Assembly: GCF_000422205.1 (NCBI RefSeq)
Contig: NZ_ATHV01000004.1
Location: 62,001 to 126,000, forward strand
DNA: 64,000 bases
Origin: Desulfovibrio sp. X2
GTDB taxonomy: Bacteria > Desulfobacterota > Desulfovibrionia > Desulfovibrionales > Desulfovibrionaceae
Direction: 5' to 3'
A program made the position numbers and the translations under genes. This document shows positions 17,151-29,552 of this stretch, in pieces (position 1 is the stretch's first letter; every line of letters starts with the position of its first letter). The notes under the pieces were generated by a model. The model had not been told where the DNA came from and searched no databases. It saw only the letters and a list, made by a program, of their open reading frames with translations.

Positions 17151-17945
17151 CTAGGCCTCGGGCGCCTTGCCCTTGGTGAAGGTGATGAGCGGGCAGTTCT
17201 TGCAGATGTCGGCGCCGGGGAAGGGTTCGCCCAGGCGGGTGATGGCGGCTCCGCCCTTGTCGGCGATGCGCTTTTCCAGGCGCGCGACCATGGCGGGCAG
17301 GTCCTTGCCGGGGATGGAGACGTTGATCTCGCCGCGCTCGGTCTTGCCGGAGTTGTAGCTGCCGCTGCAGGCCAGGTAGAGGTTGGCCAGGCCTGTGTCG
17401 TGCACGTAGACGTTGCCGCCGCAGGCCGCGGAGTTGACGGTCAGGTTGGGGCGCAGGGGGTGGATGTCGCGCACGGCCATCCAGTCGCCGAGCAGGTGGT
17501 AGGCCTGCATGTTGTCGCAGTAGAAGTGGATGACGTCGGGGTCGAAGAGGGTGGCGGCAAGCGGCGTGACGGCCACGGCCAGGAGCTTGCCTTCCGGCAG
17601 GCGGGGCTTGGTGGCCACGAAGCGCCCGGCCTGCTCGAGGTCGCTCGCGTACTTGGAGTGGCTCTTGACCTCGCCCTCGTCCATGCCCTTCCAGCCGAAG
17701 ACGAACTTGGCGTTGGTGCAGCCGAGCTTCTCCTCCTCCATGAGCACGGAGATGCCCTCCATGCGCGCGCCGATCTCGGCCTGGCAGAAGGTCAGGGGCT
17801 TGACCGGCTGGTAGTATTCCGCCTCCTTCTTGAAGCGCTCGAGCTCGGCGGCATCGAAGAAGTACTTGATGGCGATGGGGTAGTGCATGAGCCGCAGTTC
17901 CTTCATCAGGACATCCTGCAGGCGCGCGTAATCGGTCTGGGACAT
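17151..17945 (-). CDS. DUF169 family protein
   Basis: The 264-residue cytoplasmic protein starts at the ATG at 17945, behind GGAGGATCATC; an upstream frame extension is not needed. It matches DUF169 proteins: a KPLTFCQAEIGARM segment, CTNAKFVFGW, an internal SAACGG segment, a YLACSGSYNSGK segment, and a C-terminal CKNCPLITF. Several conserved Cys hint at a metal or Fe-S centre, but the function of the family is not established. It is common in anaerobes and methanogens. A promoter with an overlapping palindrome lies upstream at 18026-18066. Confidence 0.85.
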   Translation of the reverse strand: MSQTDYARLQDVLMKELRLMHYPIAIKYFFDAAELERFKKEAEYYQPVKPLTFCQAEIGARMEGISVLMEEEKLGCTNAKFVFGWKGMDEGEVKSHSKYASDLEQAGRFVATKPRLPEGKLLAVAVTPLAATLFDPDVIHFYCDNMQAYHLLGDWMAVRDIHPLRPNLTVNSAACGGNVYVHDTGLANLYLACSGSYNSGKTERGEINVSIPGKDLPAMVARLEKRIADKGGAAITRLGEPFPGADICKNCPLITFTKGKAPEA

Positions 17946-18025
17946 GATGATCCTCCGTTTTCTCGCGCGGGTGCCGACCGGGACCGGACGGGCCGCGCGG
18001 AGTGCGCCTTCACGGCGCAATCACA

Positions 18026-19341
<1,316 letters not shown>

Positions 19342-19503
19342 CGGGCCGGTCCCGGCGGGCCGAGCGGCCGCCCTCCTCCCCTGCCCGCTCGCCCCGGTCA
19401 CCTTTTGCATACCGGGGAACGAAACGGTGCGTACTTCCGCCAACGCCCGAAGGCGCGTATTCAATCCGGAAACCGGTGCGCCGCGCCCTCTGGAGGTTCA
19501 GCC

Positions 19504-20532
19504 ATGAAAACGCTTTTCGATCCGATACGAATCGGCGGCATCGCGCTGCGCAACAGGCTCGTGCGCTCCGCCACCTGGGAGCGCATGGCGGACGAGGCCG
19601 GGCGGCCCACCGACCGCCTGGTGGAGGTCTACGAGGAGCTGGCCGACGGCGGCGTGGGGATGATCATCACCAGCGCCACGCACGTCACGCCGGTGGCGGG
19701 CGTGCTGCCCGGCATCCTGGGGCTCTACGACGACGCGCTGATCGAGGGCCACGCGCGCCTGGCCGCAGCCGCGCACGCGAGGGGCTGCCCCATCGTGCTG
19801 CAGGCCACCTTCGCCGGGAGAAACGGCGAGCGCTGGAACGCGCTCACGCCGAGCCGGGCGGAGATCGCGGAACTCGTCGAGGCATACGGCGACGCGGCCC
19901 GCAGGGCGAAGCTCGCGGGCTACGACGGCGTGCAGATCCACAGCGCGCACGGCTTTTTCCTGAGCGGCTTCCTGAACCCGGCCGTGAACGTGCGCACGGA
20001 CGAGTACGGCGGCTCGCCGGAGAACAGGACGCGCATGCTGCTCTCCATCTTCCGCGCCATGCGCCGCGCCGTGGGCGACGACTTCCCCGTCCTGGTGAAG
20101 ATCGACTCCACGAACTTCGACGGCCCGGCAGAGGGAAAAGACGCCGTCTTCGAGGGCTGCCTGCACGCCTGCGAGGCGCTCGCGGCCGAGGGCCTCGCCG
20201 CCGTGGAGGTGAGCGGCATGGGCGGGGCCATGCTCCAGACGCCCAAGCTTCCCTACGAGGAATCGGTGTTCCGGGACCAGGCCGCGCAGATCGCGGCCAG
20301 GATCACCGGGAAGTTCGGCGTGCCGGTGGGCATGGTGGGACTGAACAAGACTCCGGCGGTGATGCGCGGGGTATTGGAGAAGACGGACGTGGCCTTCTTC
20401 TCGCTGGCCCGCGCCCTGCTGCGCGAGCCCGCCCTGCCTGCCGAGTGGGCCGCCGGGCGCGATTCGCCCGCCGAGTGCATCTCGTGCAACGCCTGCTACC
20501 AGGATTCGGGCAACGCCTGCGTGTTCCGCTAG
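19504..20532 (+). CDS. Old Yellow Enzyme-family NADH:flavin oxidoreductase
   Basis: The 342-residue product starts at an ATG behind GGAGG. It is a TIM-barrel FMN enzyme: LRNRLVRSATWERM at ~17-30, an IHSAHGFFLSGFLNP substrate/FMN segment and the DEYGGSPENRTR signature. It ends after the barrel with CISCNACYQDSGNAC, a Cys cluster like the start of the [4Fe-4S] site of 2,4-dienoyl-CoA reductase-type members, but without their C-terminal NADPH/FAD domains. It probably reduces activated alkenes in the cytoplasm. Substrate and electron partner are unknown. Monocistronic. Confidence 0.88.
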   Translation: MKTLFDPIRIGGIALRNRLVRSATWERMADEAGRPTDRLVEVYEELADGGVGMIITSATHVTPVAGVLPGILGLYDDALIEGHARLAAAAHARGCPIVLQATFAGRNGERWNALTPSRAEIAELVEAYGDAARRAKLAGYDGVQIHSAHGFFLSGFLNPAVNVRTDEYGGSPENRTRMLLSIFRAMRRAVGDDFPVLVKIDSTNFDGPAEGKDAVFEGCLHACEALAAEGLAAVEVSGMGGAMLQTPKLPYEESVFRDQAAQIAARITGKFGVPVGMVGLNKTPAVMRGVLEKTDVAFFSLARALLREPALPAEWAAGRDSPAECISCNACYQDSGNACVFR

Positions 20533-20635
20533 ATTTTTCGGCGAAAGCGAAAGGGGCGGGACGCCCCGCGCGGACGGCCCGCCGAACGGGGGGTGCCGAA
20601 CGGGCGGCGCCGCGCGGGGCGATGCAAGGCCGGGG

Positions 20636-21091
20636 CTAGTCGGCGAAGCTTTGCAGCTCGATGACGTTGCCCTCGGGATCGCGGGCGAAGACGAGGGTCA
20701 GGGTGCGGCCGTCCGGGCACTCCATGCAAGCCTCCTCGCCGAGGGTGTCGCAGCCGTGCGCGCGCATCTTCTCCAGCACCTCGGGGATGGAGGCGACCTC
20801 GAAGGCGAGGTGGGTGAAGCCCTGGTCGTTCACCGCGCTTTCCCCGGCGCGGTAGACGGGCGGGGCGTACTCGAGGATCTCCATGGTCACGCCCGGGCAG
20901 CCCGGAAAGCCGAGGTGCGTGCCGCGGATGGCCACTTCGGGAATGTTGGTCAGCTCCTCGGCGATCTCACCGGACGCATCGATATGGTTGTCCGTGCGCG
21001 TGAAGCCGAAGACTTCCACGTAGAAGGCGACCATGCGCCTCCAATCGCGCGCAATGAGTCCTGTATGGACATACTTCACTTTGTTGCTCAT
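20636..21091 (-). CDS. VOC (glyoxalase/dioxygenase-like) family protein
   Basis: The 151-residue protein starts at the ATG at 21091, with AAGGAGAGAGAGG upstream. It consists of one vicinal-oxygen-chelate unit: a first beta-alpha-beta module beginning YVHTGLIARDWRRMVAFY and a second with GFTHLAFEVASI, ending in FARDPEGNVIELQSF. The His in each module and the final Glu are the usual metal ligands. Members include glyoxalase I, epimerases and resistance proteins, and I cannot choose among them. It is divergent from the cupin gene 260 bases away. Confidence 0.88.
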   Translation of the reverse strand: MSNKVKYVHTGLIARDWRRMVAFYVEVFGFTRTDNHIDASGEIAEELTNIPEVAIRGTHLGFPGCPGVTMEILEYAPPVYRAGESAVNDQGFTHLAFEVASIPEVLEKMRAHGCDTLGEEACMECPDGRTLTLVFARDPEGNVIELQSFAD

Positions 21092-21350
21092 CCTCTCTCT
21101 CCTTGCGATCATCATATCCGTCAATTCAGATTCCGTATGACATGCATCAGGATATGACTCAAGTTTGGCGATCAATAGGCGCATCGCGGCCCGTCGTCAA
21201 CCGTTGCGTGGCGGATGGCGAGAGGACGGGGCAGACGAGGAAAATGCGCGTCTCGGTTGAACTCGCCTCGATTCCGGGCTACGAAGGCCGCAGACTGGCA
21301 TTCCCGGCGCGGCGTCCCCCGAGGCCCTGAAATGCCCAAAGGAAGTCCCC

Positions 21351-21710
21351 ATGGAAAAGGTCGATCTCGCGCAGAAGTTCTCCCTGTTCACGGAGCACTG
21401 GAGCCCCCGCGTCGTCGGGGAGCTGAACGACTCCTACATCAAGCTGGCCAAGCTCAAGGGCGAGTTCGTCTGGCACCACCACGACGGCGAGGACGAGATG
21501 TTTCTCGTGGTCAAGGGCAGGCTCGTGATCCGCTTCAGGGACGGGGACGTGGATCTCGGCCCCGGCGAGCTCATCGTCATCCCGCGCGGGGTGGAGCACA
21601 TGCCCGTGGCCGAGGAAGAGGCGCAGGTCATGCTCATCGAGCCCAAGACGACGCTGAACACCGGCAACGTGACCAACGAGCGGACCGTCGCCGAGCTCAA
21701 GCGGATATAG
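21351..21710 (+). CDS. Small cupin-domain protein
   Basis: The 119-residue protein is a single cupin barrel. Motif 1 is [20 protein letters not shown], supplying two or three His and a Glu for a metal site, and motif 2 is [17 protein letters not shown]. Such stand-alone cupins can be isomerases, mannose-6-phosphate isomerase-like proteins or dioxygenases. The ATG at 21351 has AAAGGAAG upstream at fair spacing. The thioredoxin-domain gene follows 53 bases later, possibly in the same transcript. Confidence 0.9.
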   Translation: MEKVDLAQKFSLFTEHWSPRVVGELNDSYIKLAKLKGEFVWHHHDGEDEMFLVVKGRLVIRFRDGDVDLGPGELIVIPRGVEHMPVAEEEAQVMLIEPKTTLNTGNVTNERTVAELKRI

Positions 21711-21763
21711 CCCGGGCACAGGCCCGACGGGCCGCACACACGGACATCGCGGAGGTTTTTTTC

Positions 21764-23887
<2,124 letters not shown>

Positions 23888-23967
23888 GGGAGGCCCGAGA
23901 GGAAGACGCGGCGGGCGAAGGCCGCACGCCGCGCCGAAAGCTTTGCGGCGAATGCGCGACGACGCCC

Positions 23968-23996
23968 TTGACATCGGGCGGACCGCTGTGTATCTG
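23968..23996 (+). promoter_or_regulatory. Sigma-70 type promoter of tRNA-His
   Basis: A perfect -35 TTGACA (23968-23973) and a -10 like TATCTG (23991-23996) are 17 bases apart. They would start transcription about 7 bases before the mature tRNA 5' end. Confidence 0.6.
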
Positions 23997-24010
23997 ACTT
24001 TTCCCTTTAC

Positions 24011-24087
24011 GGCGGACGTAGCTCAGTTGGCAGAGCACAAGGTTGTGGCCCTTGGGGTCGTGGGTTCAAGCCCCATCGTTCGCCCCA
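24011..24087 (+). tRNA. tRNA-His (GTG)
   Basis: The sequence folds as a full cloverleaf. The acceptor stem is GCGGACG (24012-24018) with CGTTCGC (24077-24083). The D arm is GCTC...GAGC. The anticodon stem CAAGG/CCTTG encloses TTGTGGC with anticodon GTG at 24045-24047. The T arm is GTGGG-TTCAAGC-CCCAT. The extra G at 24011 pairs with discriminator C84, the identity element unique to tRNA-His, and CCA (24085-24087) is encoded. Confidence 0.97.
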
Positions 24088-24100
24088 CAAGAAGATCAAA

Positions 24101-24126
24101 GCCCTGTCGCGAGACAGGGCTTTTTT
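24101..24126 (+). terminator. Rho-independent terminator after tRNA-His
   Basis: GCCCTGTC-GCGA-GACAGGGC followed by TTTTTT. An 8-bp perfect stem with a T tract directly behind the tRNA gene. Confidence 0.92.
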
Positions 24127-24177
24127 CATTGCGCCGCTTCCGGCGCGTCCTTCATTCCCCGGGCCGTCCGGCCCGCC

Positions 24178-26082
24178 TCAGCGCTTGCGCAGAAGCCGCT
24201 TGTCGCCCACGCGCACGGTGATCTTCTCCTTGTCCAGCCACTCGAGCAGCGGGATGGCGTACTTGCGCGAAAGGCCCGTGAGGTCCCGAAGCGACCCCGG
24301 GCCGAGGTCGTCGTTCTGCTTGAACCATTCCGTGATCATGGCCACGAGGCTGTCCACGGCGCTGCGCGCGAAGTACATGTCCTCCTTGACCTTCACCAGC
24401 TCGCCCTGGTCCGTGAGCAGCTTGAAGACCGGAGCCGCGGCCTTGAAGTCCACGTTCAGCGGATCGAGCACGTCCTTCAGGTTGGGCGGGGTGACGCCGC
24501 CCTTGGCGTAGGCCGAGAGCACGGCCTCGCGCAGCTTGGCCTGGTCCGAGGCCAGGGAGACCTTGTGGCCCGGCAGGCGCAGCATCTCCTGCTCCTGCAC
24601 GAGCTCGCCCTTCTTGAGCAGCCGCTCCACCAGGAAGTGGAAGAGCTTGGGGGAGACGTCGCGGCCCCAGCCCGAGGCCAGGGCGCCGCGCGGCAGTCCC
24701 GGCTTCATGGGCTCGCGGCGGTGGTAGTCGGCCACGTGGGCCAGGGCGGAGGCGGAAAGCTCGTCGCAGATCCGGCCCGCCACGTAGGCCCGCTCCTCGC
24801 GGTCGAACATCAGCGCCTGCTGGCGGCCGCCCAGGTCGTTCAGGATCTTCTCCAGCCCCCGGCTCTCCAGGTTCGTGCCCACGAGGAGGCGGGCGAAGGA
24901 GAGCCCGGCGGTCCCGGCCATGTCGAGCTGGAAGAGGACCAGCTCCTCGGGCGCGGCCTGGGGCAGGGAGAGGAGCCTCGCCGCCTCCACGGAGCGGCGC
25001 TTGAAGCGGCGCGGCCAGGGGCCGAGCAGCACGCCGCCGCCGATGGTGCGCAGCGGCGAGTAGGAGCGCATCACGAAGCGGTCGCCGAAGACGCCGACCA
25101 TGGGCTCCTCGAAGCGGATCTGCGCGGGCGCGCTCTCGCCGGGCAGGAGCTCGTCGCGGTCGAGCAGGTAGACGCGGGCCATGACCTCGCGGCTGCCGTG
25201 GTGGAAATGGAACTGCTTGCGGTGCTTGAGCGGCTTGGTCGCGGACAAGAGCAGCGTCACGCGGGCGTCCCAGACCGTCGAGGGGAAGAGCGCGCCCGGC
25301 AGGGCCAGCACGTCGCCGCGCGCGATGTCCTCGACCTCCGCGCCGGAGAGGTTCACGGCCGTGCGGCGGCCCGCCTCCACCTGCTGCACGCTCTGCCCGT
25401 GCGACTGCAGCGTGCGCACCTTGACCGGGAGGGCCGAGGGATAGAGCGCGAGGTCGTCGCCCACCTTCACGCTGCCCGAGACCAGGGTGCCGGTGATGAC
25501 CGTGCCATAGCCCTTCATGGTGAAGACGCGGTCCACGGGCAGGCGCAGGAGGTCCGAGCGCCGCCGCTCCGTGTGCGCGGAGACGATTGCCGCGACGGCC
25601 GCGCGCAGCTCGTCGAAGCCCGCGCCCGTGGACGAGGAGACGGGCACGATGGGCGCGCCGTCGAGGAAGGTGCCGGAGAGGAACTCGCGCACGTCCTCGG
25701 TGACCAGGGCCAGCCAGTCCTCGTCCACCATGTCGGTCTTGGTCAGGGCCACGAGGCCCGTGGTCGTGCCGAGCAGGGAGCAGATCTCCAGGTGCTCGCG
25801 GGTCTGCGGCATCACGCCCTCGTCCGCGGCGATGACCAGGAGCACGAAGTCGATGCCCGCCGCGCCCGCGACCATGTTCTTCACGAAGCGCTCGTGGCCG
25901 GGCACGTCCACGATGCCGAGGCGCTGCCCGTCCGGCAGGTCGTAGTAGGCGAAGCCGAGCTCGATGGTGATGCCCCGCCGCTTCTCCTCGGAAAGGCGGT
26001 CGCAGTCTATGCCGGTCAAGGTCCGAACCAGAGAAGTCTTGCCGTGGTCGATGTGCCCGGCCGTGCCCATGATGACTGCCAT
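24178..26082 (-). CDS. selB: Selenocysteine-specific elongation factor SelB
   Basis: SelB is the GTPase that carries selenocysteinyl-tRNA to UGA codons next to a SECIS element. The 634-residue product has an EF-Tu-like GTPase at its N terminus: G1 GHIDHGKT at residues 9-16, [16 protein letters not shown] as switch I, DVPGHERF as G3 and TKTD as G4. Beta-barrel domains and C-terminal winged-helix repeats follow (residues ~390-634, ending [12 protein letters not shown]) and bind SECIS RNA. This shows the organism makes selenoproteins, as many Desulfovibrio do. The ATG follows AGGAGGG. No selC or selA is visible in the window; the neighbouring tRNA is His. Confidence 0.95.
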   Translation of the reverse strand: MAVIMGTAGHIDHGKTSLVRTLTGIDCDRLSEEKRRGITIELGFAYYDLPDGQRLGIVDVPGHERFVKNMVAGAAGIDFVLLVIAADEGVMPQTREHLEICSLLGTTTGLVALTKTDMVDEDWLALVTEDVREFLSGTFLDGAPIVPVSSSTGAGFDELRAAVAAIVSAHTERRRSDLLRLPVDRVFTMKGYGTVITGTLVSGSVKVGDDLALYPSALPVKVRTLQSHGQSVQQVEAGRRTAVNLSGAEVEDIARGDVLALPGALFPSTVWDARVTLLLSATKPLKHRKQFHFHHGSREVMARVYLLDRDELLPGESAPAQIRFEEPMVGVFGDRFVMRSYSPLRTIGGGVLLGPWPRRFKRRSVEAARLLSLPQAAPEELVLFQLDMAGTAGLSFARLLVGTNLESRGLEKILNDLGGRQQALMFDREERAYVAGRICDELSASALAHVADYHRREPMKPGLPRGALASGWGRDVSPKLFHFLVERLLKKGELVQEQEMLRLPGHKVSLASDQAKLREAVLSAYAKGGVTPPNLKDVLDPLNVDFKAAAPVFKLLTDQGELVKVKEDMYFARSAVDSLVAMITEWFKQNDDLGPGSLRDLTGLSRKYAIPLLEWLDKEKITVRVGDKRLLRKR

Positions 26083-26329
26083 GCCGCCCTCCTGTGAAGC
26101 GCCGTTGCGCGAAACGTCTCCCTACCGTCTTCCCCCGGTCTCGCGCAAGGTGCAGGAGCTGCCGCGCCTTATGGCACAGGATGAAAATCGGGACGCGACC
26201 GGGGCGCGACCGGAGGCGGGACGGTGCGGCGCCGGGAACGGCCGAGGCCGGGACAGGGGTGACAAGACGGCGGCCCCGGGTTAGGAAGGGGGTTCGCGCA
26301 TCGGCGCGGTAAAGGCGGTTTTTCGTTCC

Positions 26330-28381
26330 ATGACATCCAGTCTTGTGCAGCACCCGGGTCCCGGGTGCATCGTCGAGTTCATGCAGGGCAACCAGCCGAT
26401 GGTGGGCTTCGTGGCCGGAGAGAAATCCGGCCGGATGCACGTCTTCACCCAGACGGGCCGGGAGACGCTCGTGCCCGCGGCCCGGCTCCTGCCCTGGTCC
26501 GGCCCCGTCTACGAGGGCGTAACCACGCGCTCCGGCATGGAGGACGCCGTGCGGCGCCATGCCGAGCTGCGCAACTCCCTGGAGGCGGGCGTGGACGCCC
26601 TGGTCCTGTGGGAGCTCGCCCAGGGCGAGGTGGACGCGGCCGGGGCCGAGTGGTTCGCGGAGCTCACGGCCCAGGAGCCGGACGTGGACACGGTCGCGGC
26701 CGTGGGCCGCGCGCTCCTCGGCCGGAAGACGCACTTCAAGTTCCAGCCCCCGAGCTTCGCCATCTACTCCGCCGAAGAGGTGGAGCGCCGCATGGGCGAG
26801 GCCGAGCGCCAGCGGGTGGCCGAGCAGCTGGTCACCGCGGGCCGCGACTTCGTGAAGACGCTGTGGAACCTGCCCGCCGGGCAGACCCCGCCGCGCCTCG
26901 GCGACGACGCGACCGAGAACCGGCTGCGCCAGATCCTGCTCGCGCGCATCCGCGATCCCGAGGACCGCGAGAGCGAGGCCGTGTGGCGCGAGCTGCGCAA
27001 GGGCCTGCCCGAGAACCCGCACCTCGCGCTGCTCATCGCGCGCAAGTGGGGCCTCGTGCCGCCGCACTACAACTATCTGCTCGACCAGGCGGGCTTCGCC
27101 TGGGGCGACGGCTGGGCCGACGAGCACGCGGCCGAGACGGCGCGGCAGGCCGAGGCCGTGGCCGCCCTGTCCGAGCCGGATGCCGCCGACGCCGACTACG
27201 TGAGCATCGACTCCGCGACCACGCGCGACATCGACGACGCCTTCTCCATCCGCCGCGCGCCCGGCGGCATCCGCCTCTCGGTGGCCCTGGCCTGCCCGGC
27301 CCTGGCCTGGGAGTTCGGCGGCGAGCTCGACCGCGCGGTGCGCGACCGGGCCACGAGCATCTACCTGCCCGAGGGCGCGGCCTACATGATGCCCGAGGCA
27401 CTGGCCACGGACATCTACAGCCTGGTGGCCAAAAAGGTCCGGCCCGCGCTGGTGGCCGAGTTCCTGCTGGCCGAGAACGGCGCGGTGCTCGAGAAGGACA
27501 TCCGCTTCGCGCCCGTGCGCCTGTCCGCCAACGTGACCTACGAGGCGGCCGAAGAGGCCATCGCCGAGGACGCGGAGGAGACGGGACGCTACGGCCTGGC
27601 CCACGCCGTGGCCCGGGCGCTGCGCGAGCGGCGCATCGAGCGCGGGGCCGTGGTCATCCAGCGGCCCGAGCCCGAGATCTCGCTCACGGAAGAAAAAAAT
27701 GACGTTCAAGTGGAGGTCGCGGAAAAGAAGGAGACGCCCGGCTCGCAGCTCCTGGTCAGCGAGTTCATGATCCTGGCCAACGAGGCCGCGGCCCTGTGGG
27801 CCCGCGAGAAGGGGATCGCGCTCCTGCACCGCACCCAGGACGTGGCCCTGCCGCGCGAGCTGGCCGGAATCTGGAGCGAGCCGCTGGACATCTTCCGCAC
27901 GGTCAAGCAGATGGGGCCGAGCCTGCTCGAGGCCGCGCCCAAGCCCCACCGCGCGCTCGGGCTCGAGGCCTACGCGCCCTCCACCTCGCCGCTCCGGCGC
28001 TATCCGGACCTGATCAACTCCGCGCAGATCCACGCCTTCCTCACCCGGGGGCAGGCGCTGTGGGACGCGGAGGAGCTGGCCGCCATGCTGCCGCGCCTCA
28101 CCGCCCGGCTGGAGGCGGCCTCCCAGGTGCAGCGCTTCAGGCCGCGCTACTGGAAGCTCCTGCACGTCAAGCAGACCCCGAAAAAGTTCTGGCACGCCGT
28201 GGCCGTGGAGGAATGCGGCAATCTGATCAACTTCTCGGTGCCGGAACTGCAGATCTTCGTGCGCGCGCCCAAGGACCTGTGCGGCGAGAAGTTCATCGCC
28301 GGGCAGCCCTGCATGCTGCGCTTCGGCAAGGCCGATCCCCTGAGCAACGAGATCCGCGTGGCCGAGGCCCTGGCGGAGTGA
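26330..28381 (+). CDS. RNase II/R-family exoribonuclease
   Basis: The 683-residue protein has an N-terminal region of about 220 residues without a clear cold-shock signature. The RNB catalytic domain starts near residue 285: DSATTRDIDDAFSIRR carries the catalytic Asp cluster, HRTQD and YAPSTSPLRRYPDLIN are further RNB motifs. The C-terminal S1 domain is short or degenerate. It should degrade RNA from the 3' end in the cytoplasm. A short Lys/Glu-rich insert encoded around 27685-27730 (EEKNDVQVEVAEKKE) is more AT-rich than its surroundings. It is divergent from selB across 247 bases. The ATG at 26330 has only a weak AAAGG upstream. Confidence 0.9.
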   Translation: MTSSLVQHPGPGCIVEFMQGNQPMVGFVAGEKSGRMHVFTQTGRETLVPAARLLPWSGPVYEGVTTRSGMEDAVRRHAELRNSLEAGVDALVLWELAQGEVDAAGAEWFAELTAQEPDVDTVAAVGRALLGRKTHFKFQPPSFAIYSAEEVERRMGEAERQRVAEQLVTAGRDFVKTLWNLPAGQTPPRLGDDATENRLRQILLARIRDPEDRESEAVWRELRKGLPENPHLALLIARKWGLVPPHYNYLLDQAGFAWGDGWADEHAAETARQAEAVAALSEPDAADADYVSIDSATTRDIDDAFSIRRAPGGIRLSVALACPALAWEFGGELDRAVRDRATSIYLPEGAAYMMPEALATDIYSLVAKKVRPALVAEFLLAENGAVLEKDIRFAPVRLSANVTYEAAEEAIAEDAEETGRYGLAHAVARALRERRIERGAVVIQRPEPEISLTEEKNDVQVEVAEKKETPGSQLLVSEFMILANEAAALWAREKGIALLHRTQDVALPRELAGIWSEPLDIFRTVKQMGPSLLEAAPKPHRALGLEAYAPSTSPLRRYPDLINSAQIHAFLTRGQALWDAEELAAMLPRLTARLEAASQVQRFRPRYWKLLHVKQTPKKFWHAVAVEECGNLINFSVPELQIFVRAPKDLCGEKFIAGQPCMLRFGKADPLSNEIRVAEALAE

Positions 28382-28433
28382 TCATGCGGGGCCTGCCGGG
28401 AATCCCCCCGGAGTGACGACACGTTTCGTTTCC

Positions 28434-28872
28434 CAGGCCGTTCCAAGGCCTCGGATTCGCGGCGCAAAAAAAGCTCAGGCCCGGCGCGTATGGGAAAGTA
28501 CACGCCGGGCCTGAGCTTTTTTGCGGCCAAGTTCTCGCCTTTCTGACAGCGGATGGAGACGAACCGGCATTTTCAGGCCGTTCCAAGGGTTCCGGATGCA
28601 AGGCGCAAGAGAGGTTCGAGCCCGACGCGTATTGCCGCATACGCGAGGGTTTGAACCTCTCGCGGCAACGCGGCAGACGAGGACTGTAGGGCAGCCCGCG
28701 GCCAATTTCTCGCCTCTCCGGCAGCGGATTGGGATGAACGGTATTTTCAGGCCGTTCCAAGGGTCCCGGATGCAAGGCGCAAGAGAGGTTCAAGCCCGAC
28801 GCGTATTGCTTCATACGCGAGGGTTTGAACCTCTCGCGGCAACGCCGCAGACGGGGCCCTTGGGACGGCCTG
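28434..28872. repeat. Three copies of the ~120-bp palindromic repeat
   Basis: Copies begin at about 28434, 28574 and 28748 with CAGGCCGTTCCAAGG. Copies 2 and 3 share a core GGATGCAAGGCGCAAGAGAG, a mirrored TATTGCnnCATACGCGAGGG centre and CTCTCGCGGCAACG. In copy 3 the outer ends are nearly perfect reverse complements (TTCAGGCCGTTCCAAGGG against CCCTTGGGACGGCCTGAA). Copy 1 is diverged and contains the terminator at 28466-28522. The array fills the gap between the convergent RNase and CULT genes and ends 4 bases from the CULT stop codon. Confidence 0.85.
28466..28522. terminator. Bidirectional terminator after the RNase gene
   Basis: A 14-bp perfect stem (GCTCAGGCCCGGCG with CGCCGGGCCTGAGC) is flanked by A7 on the left and T6 on the right, so it can stop transcription from either strand. 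Confidence 0.9.
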
Positions 28873-28875
28873 AAA

Positions 28876-29427
28876 TCAATCCTCGTCGACGTGGCCGAGT
28901 ATGAGCCCCCAGAAGCCCCCGAAGCCGGTGATGCCGCCAATCTCCGGCGGCAGCGCGAACGAGCCTTCCGGGCGGTAGAGCCAGCCCAGGTGCGCCCGGC
29001 AGCCGCCGCACACGGCCACCTGCCAGGCATAGCCCGGAAACCACGAGAACTGCGCCACGAACGGCCCCTCGCCCTGGGCGCCGAAGACCCCGGCGAAGCA
29101 GCCGAGCTCGTAGACCAGCCCCGCGGGGTTGGAGAAGACGTGCACGTGCGCGCCGAAGGCCTCTATGCGCGCCCCCGCGGGCGCCAGGGTGTGGCCGCAG
29201 GAGCCGCAGCGCAGGAAGCGGTCGCCCCCGCCGCCGGGCGCGGCCTTGTCGCGCGTGTGGCCGGGCGTGCCTGGGGTGGGCGAGATGCGGCGCAGGAGAA
29301 AGGACGCGGGCGGCGGGGTCCGGCGCGCAGGCAGGCCCAGCCCTCCTCGCGGGAGACGCGGGACAGGAGCCGGGCGCGCGGGCATGGCCCGCCGGGCAGG
29401 CGCGACGTGATGCGGCCAGGGGTCCAT
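28876..29427 (-). CDS. Cereblon-like CULT domain protein
   Basis: The 183-residue ORF has a Pro/Arg-rich N-terminal 65 residues, then a CULT domain (about 68-178), the fold of the thalidomide-binding domain of cereblon. The zinc ligands C74-x2-C77 and C140-x2-C143 are present. The three cage tryptophans W129, W135 and W149 have the same spacing (6 and 14) as W380, W386 and W400 of human cereblon, inside SWFPGYAWQVAVCGGCRAHL, close to the human sequence from memory. An FSNPAG segment matches the human NPHG region. Bacterial single-domain CULT proteins are known but their role is not. It probably binds a cyclic imide or other small ligand. The start ATG lacks a strong SD, so a nearby upstream start is possible. 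Confidence 0.85.
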   Translation of the reverse strand: MDPWPHHVAPARRAMPARPAPVPRLPRGGLGLPARRTPPPASFLLRRISPTPGTPGHTRDKAAPGGGGDRFLRCGSCGHTLAPAGARIEAFGAHVHVFSNPAGLVYELGCFAGVFGAQGEGPFVAQFSWFPGYAWQVAVCGGCRAHLGWLYRPEGSFALPPEIGGITGFGGFWGLILGHVDED

Positions 29428-29552
29428 GGTCGCAATATGCCACAGCCGCGCGACGATGGGAACGGGGGAAAAGGCTTTCGCGACACGAAAAACGTGTGGG
29501 GACGGCCCGTCTGGAGCGCAGCCCTGGCCCACGGGCTCTTCCGGGTGAAGCG

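Noticed and set aside
24011-24087. selC (tRNA-Sec) next to selB
   Set aside because: The anticodon is GTG with G-1 and C73, the tRNA-His identity set, and the acceptor stem is 7 bp, not the longer stem of tRNA-Sec.
24152-28195. Open minus-strand frame of ~1350 codons antisense to the RNase gene and out of frame with selB
   Set aside because: Same composition artefact; selB and the RNase account for the sequence, with motifs and ribosome-binding sites.
28571-28872. tRNA or tRNA-like gene in the palindromic repeats (GGTTCGAGCCC resembles a T arm)
   Set aside because: The sequence folds as one long hairpin; no acceptor stem, D arm or anticodon arm can be drawn.
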